DNA of 51,537 bases. Source: an uncultured Erwinia sp. Its GTDB lineage: Bacteria > Pseudomonadota > Gammaproteobacteria > Enterobacterales > Enterobacteriaceae. Shown here piece by piece: positions 41,715 to 50,752 of the stretch. Both the position numbers and the translations under genes were made by a program. Where the stretch lies: positions 1 through 51,537 of the forward strand of contig CAMIKG010000030.1 of NCBI GenBank assembly GCA_946221915.1, given 5' to 3'. The notes under the pieces are model-generated. The model did no database searches, was not told where the DNA came from, and was given only the letters and a program-made list of their open reading frames with translations. Position 1 is the first letter of the stretch. Each line of letters starts with the position of its first letter.

Positions 41715-42269
41715 ATGGCACTTAAAGCAACGATTTACAAAGCCAGCGTCAATGTTGCGGATATGGATCGCAACGTCTTTCTCGACACCAGCCTGACGCT
41801 GGCACGTCATCCATCGGAAACCGAAGAGCGGATGATGCTGCGGCTGCTGGCCTGGCTGTGTCACGCCAGCGAACGTCTGCAGTTCACCCGCGGTCTGTGC
41901 GCGGATGATGAGCCGGAAATCTGGCGTATGAACGACCATAATGCGATTGAAGAGTGGATTGAACTCGGGTTGCCGGAAGAGCGCCGTTTACGCAAAGCTT
42001 GTAACCGCGCCGCGCAGGTCTGCTTATACGCCTACAACGCGCGTGCTGCGCAAATCTGGTGGCAGCAACAGCAGGGAAAACTGATGCAGCAGGAGAACCT
42101 GACCATTCGTTTTCTCGACGATCAACAACTGCAGGCGCTGGTGGCGTTAGCGGCGCGCAGTATGACGCTGCAGGCAACGATTCAGGATGGCGTGATCTGG
42201 CTGTCGGACCAGCAAAACCATCTGGAGATCACTTTTACTGACTGGCTGATTAACGGCAAAGCGCCATGA
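41715..42269 (+). CDS. yaeQ: YaeQ family protein
   Basis: Conserved protein with a PD-(D/E)XK nuclease-like fold; once suggested to suppress rfaH loss, but the function is unproven. The 184 residues contain MALKATIYKASVNVADMDR at the start, the ARHPSETEERMMLRLLAWLCHA helix, and the DDEPEIWR and ELGLPEERRL motifs that carry the nuclease-like acidic and basic residues. ATG 41715 matches the family start and follows GAGAGG. The stop overlaps the arfB start by 4 bases (ATGA), implying coupled translation. Confidence 0.93.
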   Translation: MALKATIYKASVNVADMDRNVFLDTSLTLARHPSETEERMMLRLLAWLCHASERLQFTRGLCADDEPEIWRMNDHNAIEEWIELGLPEERRLRKACNRAAQVCLYAYNARAAQIWWQQQQGKLMQQENLTIRFLDDQQLQALVALAARSMTLQATIQDGVIWLSDQQNHLEITFTDWLINGKAP

Positions 42270-42682
42270 TCGTGCTGTCGCGTCACGCTGTGATTAATGA
42301 TAACGAACTGGAAATTACCGCTATCCGCGCGCAGGGCGCGGGTGGGCAGCATGTGAATAAGAGTTCGACGGCTATCCATCTGCGTTTTGATATTCGCGCC
42401 TCGTCGCTGCCTGAGTTTTATAAAGAGCGTCTGCTGGCGACCAGCCACCATCTGATTACGCCAGACGGTGTGGTGGTGATTAAAGCGCAGGAGTATCGCA
42501 GTCAGGAATTAAATCGCGAAGCGGCGCTGAAACGGCTGGAAAATCTGATCAGGGAATTGACGGTGGTGGAGAAAACCCGCCGTGCGACGCGTCCGACACT
42601 GGCTTCGAAAAAGCGCCGGCTGGAAGGCAAAGCGCGCAAAAGCACGACCAAGTCCCTGCGCGGTAAAGTCCGTGATGCCTGA
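42266..42682 (+). CDS. arfB: alternative ribosome-rescue factor B (peptidyl-tRNA hydrolase)
   Basis: Rescues ribosomes stalled at mRNA ends without needing a stop codon, as a back-up to tmRNA and ArfA (formerly yaeJ). The 138-residue protein has the catalytic GGQ loop (RAQGAGGQHVNKSSTAIHL, about 21-39) and a basic C-terminal tail (KKRRLEGKARKSTTKSLRGKVRD) that enters the empty mRNA channel. It lacks the codon-recognition domain of release factors. It is coupled to yaeQ by an ATGA overlap. Confidence 0.97.
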   Translation: MIVLSRHAVINDNELEITAIRAQGAGGQHVNKSSTAIHLRFDIRASSLPEFYKERLLATSHHLITPDGVVVIKAQEYRSQELNREAALKRLENLIRELTVVEKTRRATRPTLASKKRRLEGKARKSTTKSLRGKVRDA

Positions 42683-42997
42683 GCAGGTTATGGCGCCCAA
42701 TATTTATCTGACTTAAGCTAAATTTAATGGCGAGCAGAATAAATCGTTCTGCAGAGGGAATGTTTCGCGTCTGGCTGTTTCGTAATTCTCTGAATTTCCA
42801 TTCCTCATCTTGCATCATTAATGCAAAAGGTGTCTCATATTTGCGCTTTAACCCATCAATATAGCTGATGCATGCTGAGACGGATCTCGCGCCATCCTCC
42901 CTGATTTGCCGGGAGATCTGCCTTTCGGTTTTGCCTGATATAAGCAGCTGTGTCCTCTAACAAGACAGCAAGCGAGTTTATTATTTTGAACGACTTA
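42683..42997. other. A/T-richer intergenic region before the M48 peptidase
   Basis: About 300 bp without a convincing gene, visibly lower in G+C than the flanking genes. It contains one palindrome, TTGCAT-CATTA-ATGCAA (42810-42826), that could be an operator or part of a promoter, and a weaker stem CTCCC/GGGAG around 42898-42915. In E. coli the nlpE gene would start here; no lipobox or nlpE-like reading frame is visible on either strand. Confidence 0.4.
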
Positions 42998-44851
42998 ATG
43001 GCATTGAAAAAAGGATATGCAAAAGTATTTCTTTTGCTTCTGGTAACGTTGTTTCTTATTCCCGGCATTACGCTGGTTTTCACGGAATATGGCGAGCATC
43101 AGCTCAACAGTGAATACACCGACTATTTTATTACCGATGCGCTGAAAGAAAACCAGGATGTGAATGGCATTCGCCTTTTCCTGCAGGAAAACCCTCCTTC
43201 CAGTGTTTGTGGCACGCTTCAGTCTGACGATCTGCGCAATTATCAGCAGGCGGTCTGCGCTGAAGGCTCGGAGCTGTGGCAATTCCATATGATGGATAAA
43301 GTCGCTTTCTGGACGCTGATCGCGGGTGGTGTGGTGCTGGCGATGGTATTGCTGCTCAGCGCGCTGGCGTTTGTCAGCCGCAAAGGCCAGTCCCTGAGCC
43401 TGACGCTGGCGCGCCGCTTCCTGATGCTGAGCAGTACGCTGGAAGTGCTGGTGCAGGGGGCGATGCTGGTCTGGCTCTCCTTCTGGGGGACCGCGTTCTT
43501 TACCCAGAGCTATTTCCCGAAACTGATCCTTATTGCTGCTTTACTGGTGCTTTTTGGTATCTGGCATATCGTGAAAGGCATCTTTAAAAAGCTGCCGCCG
43601 GAAGAAGGTATCGAAGGCGAAGTGGTCACGCGTGAAGCGGCCCCGGCGCTGTGGGCGCGCATTGATACCCTGGCGGAAAAAACGGGTACTGCGCCGCCAG
43701 ACCATATTGTCGCCGGTATTGATACCAACTTTTACGTCACCGAAGCGCCGCTGACGGTTAATCAGCAGCAGCTGAACGGGCGCAAACTCTATGTCAGCAT
43801 TCCGCTGTTACGCCAGCTGAATCAGGAGCAGGCCGATGGCGTAATGGTGCATGAGCTTACTCACCTGCGCGAAGGCGATACCGCAGCGGGCGCACTGCTG
43901 GGGCCGAAGCTGCACCGTTTTGACCTCTATACCCACCTGATGAGCCAGAATGTGGCAACGCTGGTGGTTTATTATCCGCTGGCGTTCTATCGCATACTGT
44001 TCGAACTGGCCTGGCAGCGTAATAGCCGTGAGCGCGAATTTGTTGCCGACCGCGCGGCGGCGCAGGTGGTTGCACCTGCAGCGATCATCGAATCACTGAT
44101 CAAAGTGTCTGCTTACGCTGGCTATCGCGCAGAAGTGGAACGGGACCTGTTTAACCATAAAACACAGCACAATAACGAGATTGGCATCAGTCAGGCGATC
44201 GCCAGTGGTCTGGTGCAGCATGTGCATTCTGACGGCTTTATCAGCATGATGCGCGAGCAGAATGTACCGCACCCGTTTGATTCTCACCCACCGCTGGCGG
44301 AGAGGATGCATAACGTTGGCCACGTTGTGGAAGAGCAACGCTATGCTGAGATTGCCGCGCAACTGCCGCAGCAAAGCTGGGTCGACCTGATGCCGGTAGC
44401 CGCTGATATTGAACAGCGCCTGTGGCAGACGTATGAACAGCATTTCTCCGCAGCGCATGAGGAGAGCCTGGCGTGGCGTTATGAACCAGCGGGCGAGGAA
44501 GAAACCGCGCTGGTGCTGAAGTATTTCCCGGCGGTGACATTCCCGTTAAAAGCGGGAAGTGCAGCGGAGATTAACTACCAGGGTGTGGTCGATCCGCAGA
44601 ACGGACAGCTGATCGGCTGGGACGAGATTAAGGCGATTAACCATGTCCGCCGTTTTGGTACTGACATCATTTATCTCCAGCACTATCAGGCGAATGCGCA
44701 GGGGAAAAAGCGCAGCGCAATTCGCTTGTCGGGCATTAAGAAGGAAATCGACAATTATAAGGCGACGCTGAATGTTTACTGGCAGCGCCACCAGAGTATG
44801 CGTGCGTGGCAGGCGCAGGAACAGCAGGAGTCAGTTACCGCTGAAAGTTAA
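42998..44851 (+). CDS. membrane-anchored M48 family zinc metallopeptidase
   Basis: A 617-residue HtpX/Ste24-type protease. Four membrane segments are predicted at about 9-28, 104-126, 148-168 and 174-196. Between the first and second is an extracytoplasmic region with two cysteines (C71, C87). The catalytic domain follows, with zinc motif HELTH (285-289) and the third ligand in EREFVAD (E347, D351). A long C-terminal region of about 200 residues has no obvious motif. The start is uncertain: ATG 42998, TTG 42986 behind AGCGAG, or GTG 42950. E. coli has nlpE and yaeF here instead. It likely takes part in envelope protein quality control; the substrate is unknown. Confidence 0.85.
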   Translation: MALKKGYAKVFLLLLVTLFLIPGITLVFTEYGEHQLNSEYTDYFITDALKENQDVNGIRLFLQENPPSSVCGTLQSDDLRNYQQAVCAEGSELWQFHMMDKVAFWTLIAGGVVLAMVLLLSALAFVSRKGQSLSLTLARRFLMLSSTLEVLVQGAMLVWLSFWGTAFFTQSYFPKLILIAALLVLFGIWHIVKGIFKKLPPEEGIEGEVVTREAAPALWARIDTLAEKTGTAPPDHIVAGIDTNFYVTEAPLTVNQQQLNGRKLYVSIPLLRQLNQEQADGVMVHELTHLREGDTAAGALLGPKLHRFDLYTHLMSQNVATLVVYYPLAFYRILFELAWQRNSREREFVADRAAAQVVAPAAIIESLIKVSAYAGYRAEVERDLFNHKTQHNNEIGISQAIASGLVQHVHSDGFISMMREQNVPHPFDSHPPLAERMHNVGHVVEEQRYAEIAAQLPQQSWVDLMPVAADIEQRLWQTYEQHFSAAHEESLAWRYEPAGEEETALVLKYFPAVTFPLKAGSAAEINYQGVVDPQNGQLIGWDEIKAINHVRRFGTDIIYLQHYQANAQGKKRSAIRLSGIKKEIDNYKATLNVYWQRHQSMRAWQAQEQQESVTAES

Positions 44852-44854
44852 ACG

Positions 44855-44883
44855 AAAAAGCCACCGCATTGCGGTGGCTTTTT
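44855..44883. terminator. bidirectional terminator between the M48 peptidase gene and proS
   Basis: AAAAAGCCACCGC and GCGGTGGCTTTTT form a 13-bp symmetric stem with an ATT loop, so both strands have a U-run. It serves the M48 gene on the plus strand and proS on the minus strand. Confidence 0.9.
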
Positions 44884-44938
44884 TTATCCGGCGACCAGAG
44901 TGGCTGGCCGCTGGGGGCGGTAATACACGCGATGAACG

Positions 44939-46660
44939 CTATGACTTGCTGATTTCGGCAACCAGGAAATCGACGATCTCGCTGGTCTTAATCATGCGTT
45001 TTTCACCTTCGCGACGTGCTTTATACTCGATCTCTTCGTTATCGAGGTTACGGTCGCCGATCACGATAGTGTGCGGCACGCCAATCAGCTCCATATCGGC
45101 AAACATCACGCCCGGACGCTCTTTACGATCGTCGAGGATCACGTCGATGCCTTTTGCTCGCAGAGTGTTGTACAGCTCTTCCGCCAGATCTTTCACGCGG
45201 AAAGATTTATGCATATTCATTGGCAGAATCGCGACCTGGAATGGTGCCAGCGCGGCAGGCCAGATGATGCCGCGATCGTCGTAGTTCTGCTCAATCGCCG
45301 CCGCCACCACGCGGGTGATGCCGATACCGTAGCAGCCCATGGTCATAATCTGGTTACGGCCATCTTCACCCTGTACGGAAGCTTTCATCGCTTCAGAGTA
45401 TTTGGTGCCGAGCTGGAAAATATGACCGACTTCAATACCGCGTTTAATCTGCAGTGTGCCTTTACCGTCCGGGCTGGCATCGCCTTCCACCACGTTACGG
45501 ATATCGGCAACCTGCGCTTCCGGCAGATCGCGACCCCAGTTGATACCAAACAGATGTTTGCCATCGACGTTAGCGCCTGCACTGAAGTCACTCATTTTCG
45601 CGACGGTACGGTCAGCGACAATCGGTAATTGAAGACCGACCGGACCCAGCGAACCAGGACCTGCGCCCACAGCAGCACGGATTTCTTCTTCGGTGGCGAA
45701 GGTCAGTGGCGCGGCCACGATAGCGATTTTTTCCGCTTTCACTTCGTTCAGCTCGTGATCGCCGCGCACCAGCAGGGCAACCAGGGAATGGCCGCTCTCT
45801 TCAGTGGCTTTCACCAGCAGGGTTTTTACCGTTTTCTCAATCGGCTGATTAAACTGTTCGACCAGCTGAGCGATAGTTTTGGCATCTGGCGTATCCACTT
45901 CACGCAGCTCTGCCGCTGGCGCCGGACGCTCGCCCGCAGGCGCGACGGCTTCAGCCAGTTCGATGTTTGCTGCGTAGTCGGACTCGGTGGAGAAGATAAC
46001 ATCATCTTCACCGCTGTTCGCCAGCACCTGGAATTCATGCGATGCGCTGCCGCCAATCGAGCCGGTATCGGCCTGGACCGCACGGAAATCGAGGCCCATA
46101 CGGCTGAAGCTGTTGCTGTACGCACGATACATCGCATCGTAGGTTTCCTGCAGCGACTCCTGAGTGGTATGGAATGAATACGCATCTTTCATAATAAATT
46201 CGCGCGAACGCATCACGCCAAAGCGCGGGCGTACTTCGTCACGGAATTTGGTCTGGATCTGGAACAGATTCAGCGGAAGTTGCTTATAAGAACTCAGTTC
46301 GTTACGAATCAGGTCAGTAATGACTTCTTCATGGGTTGGACCCAGTACAAACGGGCGCTCGCCACGGTCAACCAGGCGCAGCAGCTCCGGGCCGTACTGC
46401 TCCCAGCGTCCGCTCTCCTGCCACAGATCGGCGGGCTGAACCACCGGCATGGAGATCTCAATGGCGCCGGCGTTATTCATCTCTTCGCGCACAATGTTTT
46501 CGACTTTTTTCAGTACGCGCAAGCCGGTCGGCAACCAGGTGTAGAGTCCGGAAGCCAGCTTACGGATCATCCCGGCGCGCAACATCAGCTGATGGCTGAT
46601 CACTTCGGCGTCGGCAGGCGTCTCCTTCAGAGTGGAGAGCAGATATTGAGTAGTACGCAT
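44939..46660 (-). CDS. proS: prolyl-tRNA synthetase
   Basis: Charges tRNA-Pro with proline; essential, class II. The 573-residue protein is the bacterial long form. It has motif 2 and 3 regions around FRDEVRPRFGVMRSREFIMKD (about 139-159) and GCYGIGITRVVAA (about 443-455), and the editing (INS) domain inserted in between (about 225-400, with the QLVEQFNQPIEKTVKTLLV stretch) that clears Ala-tRNA-Pro. The anticodon domain is at the C-terminus. ATG 46660 (MRTTQYLLSTLKETPADAE) was chosen by homology over the upstream start at 46750. Confidence 0.98.
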   Translation of the reverse strand: MRTTQYLLSTLKETPADAEVISHQLMLRAGMIRKLASGLYTWLPTGLRVLKKVENIVREEMNNAGAIEISMPVVQPADLWQESGRWEQYGPELLRLVDRGERPFVLGPTHEEVITDLIRNELSSYKQLPLNLFQIQTKFRDEVRPRFGVMRSREFIMKDAYSFHTTQESLQETYDAMYRAYSNSFSRMGLDFRAVQADTGSIGGSASHEFQVLANSGEDDVIFSTESDYAANIELAEAVAPAGERPAPAAELREVDTPDAKTIAQLVEQFNQPIEKTVKTLLVKATEESGHSLVALLVRGDHELNEVKAEKIAIVAAPLTFATEEEIRAAVGAGPGSLGPVGLQLPIVADRTVAKMSDFSAGANVDGKHLFGINWGRDLPEAQVADIRNVVEGDASPDGKGTLQIKRGIEVGHIFQLGTKYSEAMKASVQGEDGRNQIMTMGCYGIGITRVVAAAIEQNYDDRGIIWPAALAPFQVAILPMNMHKSFRVKDLAEELYNTLRAKGIDVILDDRKERPGVMFADMELIGVPHTIVIGDRNLDNEEIEYKARREGEKRMIKTSEIVDFLVAEISKS

Positions 46661-46768
46661 GTTGTTACGGTTCCATTTAAACGGAAAACTATCGAAAAAT
46701 ACTGACCTGAAACACAGTCGGCTAGTGTACCAGCCTGTTGCCAGCGCCAAAAGAGAGCGGGGAAGATA

Positions 46769-47476
46769 TTAACGCGGATCGACGGCAATCACCTCGGTTC
46801 CGCTGACCGTTACGCGCCAGCGCACGTTAAATTCCAGCAACCAGACGGCATATTCACGCTCTGCTTCCGCACCTTTGCGGTAGGCTGGCCGCGGGTCCTG
46901 CGCCAGTACCTGGCTGATAAAGCGCTCAAGCTGTGGATAGCGGGCCTGCTGGCTGGCAATTTGCTGCCGGGCAGCGGCGGTAAAACTGACCGGCATGTCG
47001 GCGTCCGGTGCGGACTGGGCGAAACCGGCCCGCGCTTGCGGCAGGGCTTCAGCAAACGGCAGATAGGGTTTGATATCGACAATCGGCGTGCCATCGACAA
47101 GGTCGAGGCTGCCCAGCTGCAGAATCACCGTGTTTTTCTCACAACGGACCGACTGCAGCTCAACCAGCGACATCCCCAGGGGATTGGGGCGAAAGGTGGA
47201 GCGGGTGGCAAACACGCCCATGCGCGCATTACCGCCGAGCCGTGGCGGCCTGACTGTCGGGCGCCAGCCGCCGTCCATCGTCTGATGAAAAATAAACAGT
47301 AACCACAGGTGGCTGAATGCTTCCAGCCCGCGCACGGCTTCTGGCTGATTATACGGCGGCAGCAAATGCAGCTCACCGCCGCCGTCCTGAATCAGGCCGG
47401 GCTGGCGGGGAACAGCGAATTTCTCTTTCCAGGGGGAGCGAATAACACCAATTTGCTCAAAGGAAAATTGACTCAT
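46769..47476 (-). CDS. trmO: tRNA (adenine(37)-N6)-methyltransferase TrmO
   Basis: Adds the N6-methyl of m6t6A37 in tRNA-Thr using SAM (formerly tsaA or yaeB). The 235-residue product equals E. coli in length. It shows the single-sheet beta-barrel UPF0066 features: QIGVIRSPWKEKFAVPRQPG near the N-terminus, the RPPRLGGNARMGVFATRSTFRPNPLG segment (about 80-105), and DLVDGTPIVDIKPYLPFAE (about 130-148). The ATG overlaps the rcsF stop by 4 bases, so translation is coupled. ATG 47476 is preferred to the start 78 bases upstream within rcsF. Confidence 0.96.
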   Translation of the reverse strand: MSQFSFEQIGVIRSPWKEKFAVPRQPGLIQDGGGELHLLPPYNQPEAVRGLEAFSHLWLLFIFHQTMDGGWRPTVRPPRLGGNARMGVFATRSTFRPNPLGMSLVELQSVRCEKNTVILQLGSLDLVDGTPIVDIKPYLPFAEALPQARAGFAQSAPDADMPVSFTAAARQQIASQQARYPQLERFISQVLAQDPRPAYRKGAEAEREYAVWLLEFNVRWRVTVSGTEVIAVDPR

Positions 47477-47880
47477 TGCGCGGAAACTTTCAGCGCAGAT
47501 CCCTGGCAGATAGCCTGGCGATAGCAACCCTGGCTGTTGGTGACGATTTCGCACTTATGCAGCAGTACCGCATTCGCTTTCATATAAGAGGCGCGGATCT
47601 GCAGATTCTTGCGCGCGGTGTTGATGTTCGGCGGCGAATCCTGGTTACTGCTCTGGCAATCGTCGCCGGAGACTTCACCTAAATCACGGAACGGCTTGCT
47701 GACCAGGTCTTCTGCATTGGTATACAGTTTTACCGGTTGCGGGCGTGGCGCGGGCTTAGTTTGCGCAGGCTCTGTTGCCTTCGATTGCGTGCCAGAGCTG
47801 CGAATCGGTTCTGATGGCTTTTGCAGCAAAGAACACCCTGTCAGCGACAGTGCTAATAAACAGAGCGGTAGAACACGCAT
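47473..47880 (-). CDS. rcsF: Rcs stress-response outer-membrane lipoprotein RcsF
   Basis: Sensor lipoprotein that monitors the outer membrane and, through IgaA, turns on the Rcs phosphorelay (capsule, motility). The 135-residue precursor has a lipobox LTGC (lipidated cysteine C16), a proline-rich linker (about 40-50, TKPAPRPQPVK) and a globular domain with four cysteines (in GDDCQSS, LHKCEIV, QGCYRQ and AICQG), which in E. coli form two nested disulfides. Position before trmO and after metQ is as in E. coli. Confidence 0.96.
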   Translation of the reverse strand: MRVLPLCLLALSLTGCSLLQKPSEPIRSSGTQSKATEPAQTKPAPRPQPVKLYTNAEDLVSKPFRDLGEVSGDDCQSSNQDSPPNINTARKNLQIRASYMKANAVLLHKCEIVTNSQGCYRQAICQGSALKVSAQ

Positions 47881-47974
47881 CGGACAATCCTCATCTTTCT
47901 AAAAGTGGCGTTATTGAAGCAAGCTATAAGGGAAATGACAAGCGAGGAAACGGGATCGCAGGGCATGAACGCCG

Positions 47975-48005
47975 AAAAAAAGAAGGGCGACGTTGCCGTC
48001 GCCCT
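47975..48005 (-). terminator. intrinsic terminator of metNIQ
   Basis: On the minus strand AGGGCGACG pairs perfectly with CGTCGCCCT (47984-47992 with 47997-48005, 4-base loop) and is followed by UUCUUUUUUU. It ends the methionine transporter operon ahead of rcsF. Confidence 0.88.
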
Positions 48006-48032
48006 CTGGTGCTAATCCGCTAAATATCAGGA

Positions 48033-48848
48033 TTACCAGCCTTTTACCGCACCGCCGTTGAAGGTTTTGTTGGCGGCTTCGTTCACTTCGTCAGACTGAT
48101 ACGCCTGCACGAATTTCTTCACGTTTTCCGCGTCTTTGTTATCTTCACGCGCAACGATCAGGTTAACGTAGGGTGAGTCTTTATCTTCCACGAAGATACC
48201 GTCTTTCGCTGGCGTCAGGCCAATCTGGCTGGCATAGGTGGTGTTGATGATAGCCAGTGCAATCTGCTGATCGTCCAGTGAACGTGGCAGCTGTGGCGCT
48301 TCCAGTTCAACCAGTTTCAGGTGTTTCGGGTTTTCGACCACATCCAGAGAGGTTGGCAGCAGACCAACACCGTCTTTCAGTTTGATCAGACCCTGTTTCT
48401 GCAGCAGCAGCAGGCTGCGGCCCAGGTTGGTTGGGTCGTTAGGAATCGCGACCTGAGCGCCGTCCTGCAGTTCAGACAGTGCTTTAATTTTCTTAGAGTA
48501 ACCAGCGATTGGGTAGACGAAGCTGTTGCCAACCGGCACCAGTTTGTAACCGCGGTCTTTGATCTGCTGATCCAGGTATGGTTTATGCTGGAAGGCATTG
48601 GCGTCAATATCGCCTTTGCTCAGCGCTTCGTTTGGCAGTACATAGTCGTTAAAGGTGACCAGCTCAACATCCAGGCCATATTTCTCTTTCGCGACTTTCT
48701 GCGCCACTTCAGCAACCTGCTGTTCTGCGCCGACGATCACACCGACTTTAATGTGGTTTGGATCTTTCTCTTCCTGACCACAGCCCGCCAGCGCCAGCGA
48801 ACCAACCAGAGCACCCACAGCGGCAAGCGTTTTTAATTTAAAAGACAT
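48033..48848 (-). CDS. metQ: methionine ABC transporter substrate-binding lipoprotein MetQ
   Basis: Binds D- and L-methionine in the periplasm for the MetNI importer. The 271-residue precursor has a lipoprotein signal ending LALAGC (lipidated C23) followed by GQEEKDPNHIKVGVIVGAE. The NlpA-family body contains DLEVVTFNDYV-type motifs (here LDVELVTFNDYVLPN), ANAFQHKPYLDQ and IPNDPTNLGRSLLLLQ. It is the last gene of metN-metI-metQ, 36 bp after metI, with a terminator downstream. Confidence 0.98.
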   Translation of the reverse strand: MSFKLKTLAAVGALVGSLALAGCGQEEKDPNHIKVGVIVGAEQQVAEVAQKVAKEKYGLDVELVTFNDYVLPNEALSKGDIDANAFQHKPYLDQQIKDRGYKLVPVGNSFVYPIAGYSKKIKALSELQDGAQVAIPNDPTNLGRSLLLLQKQGLIKLKDGVGLLPTSLDVVENPKHLKLVELEAPQLPRSLDDQQIALAIINTTYASQIGLTPAKDGIFVEDKDSPYVNLIVAREDNKDAENVKKFVQAYQSDEVNEAANKTFNGGAVKGW

Positions 48849-48884
48849 ATCCGTTCCTTCAAAATGAAATTGAGATGTTGCTGT

Positions 48885-49538
48885 TTACTTGTGGGTTACC
48901 GCGCGAACAATGCGATCGCCACAAAACTGAATCAAATACACCAAAACCACTAATAATACTAATACCGTATTCATTACTGTGGCGTTATAACCGATATAAC
49001 CGTACTGATAGCCAATCTGTCCCAGGCCGCCTGCGCCAACGGCACCGCCCATTGCTGAATAACCGACCAGCGTAATCAGGGTGATGGTCGCTGCATTGAC
49101 CAGGCCTGGCAGTGCTTCAGGCAGCAGCACTTTGCGGATGATTTGCAGCGGCGTGGCGCCCATGGCGCGTGATGCTTCGATCAGGCCGGTTGGCAGTTCC
49201 AGTAAGGTATTCTCCACCATACGCGCGATAAATGGCGCGGCGCCAACGGTCAGCGGCACAATGGCCGCCTGCAGGCCAATCGAGGTGCCGACAATGGCAC
49301 GGGTGAACGGAATCATCCACACCAGCAGAATAATAAACGGAATGGACCGGAAGATATTCACCAGCGCCGACAGAGTACGGTACAGCTTCGCATTCTCAAT
49401 AATTTGTCCCGGACGCGTGATATAAAGCAGCACGCCCACCGGCAGGCCGAGGACAAAACCGAAAAATCCGGAGACAAAGGTCATCATCAGGGTTTCCCAT
49501 ACGCCCCGGCCCAGTAACCACATCATTGCCTCAGACAT
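48885..49538 (-). CDS. metI: methionine ABC transporter permease MetI
   Basis: Inner-membrane permease of the methionine importer, working as a dimer with two MetN subunits. The 217 residues contain five hydrophobic spans and the ATPase-coupling EAA loop (EASRAMGATPLQIIRKVLLPEALPG, about 127-151). Its ATG overlaps the end of metN by 8 bases, so translation is coupled. Confidence 0.98.
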   Translation of the reverse strand: MSEAMMWLLGRGVWETLMMTFVSGFFGFVLGLPVGVLLYITRPGQIIENAKLYRTLSALVNIFRSIPFIILLVWMIPFTRAIVGTSIGLQAAIVPLTVGAAPFIARMVENTLLELPTGLIEASRAMGATPLQIIRKVLLPEALPGLVNAATITLITLVGYSAMGGAVGAGGLGQIGYQYGYIGYNATVMNTVLVLLVVLVYLIQFCGDRIVRAVTHK

Positions 49539-50562
49539 ACCCTAATACCTCAACTTTTACATGATGTTCCTGCAGGAAAGCGATCGCGGCTGCAGCATCG
49601 GCCTCTTCACCATCCATCTCCGCCAGCATAATGCCGAACTTAACGCCACCGGCGTAATCCATCTGCGCACTGATAATGTTGTTATTCACATTAAAGCGGC
49701 GTGCGGCTTCTGACAGCAGCGGGGCATCAACAGACTGGCCGGTGAACTCAAGGCGTAACAGCGGCACGGTATCGGTTTTGGCTTCCGGCGACAGGCGGTC
49801 GAGATAATCCTGGGGAATATCGAGATGCAGCGTGGACTGAATAAACTGCTGCGCCAGTGGCGTTTTCGGATGTGAGAACACTTCGCTGACGCTGTCTTTT
49901 TCAATCAGTTCACCATTGCTGATCACGGCCACCTGATCGCAAATGCGTTTTACCACATCCATTTCATGGGTGATTAACAGAATGGTGATGCCCAGGCGGC
50001 GGTTGATATCTTTCAGCAATTCCAGAATCGAGCGGGTGGTTGCGGGGTCGAGAGCGCTGGTGGCTTCATCGCACAGCAGTACCTTAGGGTTACTGGCCAG
50101 CGCACGGGCAATCGCCACTCGCTGTTTCTGCCCGCCGGACAGATTGGCAGGCCAGTTATCTTTCTTATCCTGCAGACCAACCAGCTCTAATAATTCATTA
50201 ACGCGGGTTTTAATCTCATCGCGTGACATATTGCCCAGTTCGAGCGGCAGGGCGATGTTGCCGAACACGGTACGCGAATTCAGCAGATTGAAATGCTGGA
50301 AAATCATGCCAATGTGGCGACGAGCAATCGTCAGCTGGCTATCGGAAAGGCTGGTCAGCTCCTGACCATCAACCTGCACGCTGCCGGAGGTCGGGCGCTC
50401 AAGCAGGTTAACGCAGCGGATTAGCGTACTTTTACCCGCGCCTGAAGCGCCGATAACGCCGTAGATTTGTCCGGCAGGCACATGCAGGCTGACGTCTGAC
50501 AGCGCCTTGATGGTGCGTGAACCCTGCTGGAACACTTTGGTGATGTTTGAAAGTTTTATCAT
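49531..50562 (-). CDS. metN: methionine ABC transporter ATP-binding protein MetN
   Basis: ATPase of the MetNIQ importer. The 343-residue protein has Walker A GASGAGKST (38-46), the LSGGQKQRVAIARAL signature (about 140-154), Walker B VLLCDEATSALD, and the switch histidine in LLITHEM. A C-terminal NIL/ACT-like domain (about 265-343, VPLLRLEFTGQSVDAPLLS) binds methionine and inhibits transport when the pool is full. It is the first gene of the operon, downstream of a MetJ operator. Confidence 0.98.
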   Translation of the reverse strand: MIKLSNITKVFQQGSRTIKALSDVSLHVPAGQIYGVIGASGAGKSTLIRCVNLLERPTSGSVQVDGQELTSLSDSQLTIARRHIGMIFQHFNLLNSRTVFGNIALPLELGNMSRDEIKTRVNELLELVGLQDKKDNWPANLSGGQKQRVAIARALASNPKVLLCDEATSALDPATTRSILELLKDINRRLGITILLITHEMDVVKRICDQVAVISNGELIEKDSVSEVFSHPKTPLAQQFIQSTLHLDIPQDYLDRLSPEAKTDTVPLLRLEFTGQSVDAPLLSEAARRFNVNNNIISAQMDYAGGVKFGIMLAEMDGEEADAAAAIAFLQEHHVKVEVLGYV

Positions 50563-50639
50563 TGATTTATTTATTATCGTGCTAATGGTTGGCCGTGGTG
50601 TATCTCAGTATGACGATCTTCGCCGCGCGAAACTGGAAT

Positions 50640-50663
50640 GGATGTTAAGGCATCCAGACGTCT
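50640..50663 (-). promoter_or_regulatory. MetJ operator (met boxes) of metNIQ
   Basis: A perfect met box AGACGTCT is at 50656-50663. On the minus strand it is followed without a gap by GGATGCCT (5 of 8 matches to the consensus) and TAACATCC (4 of 8), the usual tandem array for cooperative MetJ-SAM binding. It lies about 80-100 bases upstream of the metN start. Two adjacent boxes are the minimum for repression. Confidence 0.8.
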
Positions 50664-50752
50664 AAATCAATCTAAGTCATTCAATCTGGCATTCTCTCTT
50701 TTATTGCAATCATGCAATACTGTGGCGCAAATTTAGTAGCAGGAGTTTCTAC

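Noticed and set aside
47881..48023. plus-strand frame between rcsF and metQ
   Set aside because: Begins within rcsF antisense sequence and runs through the metQ terminator; no features of a gene.
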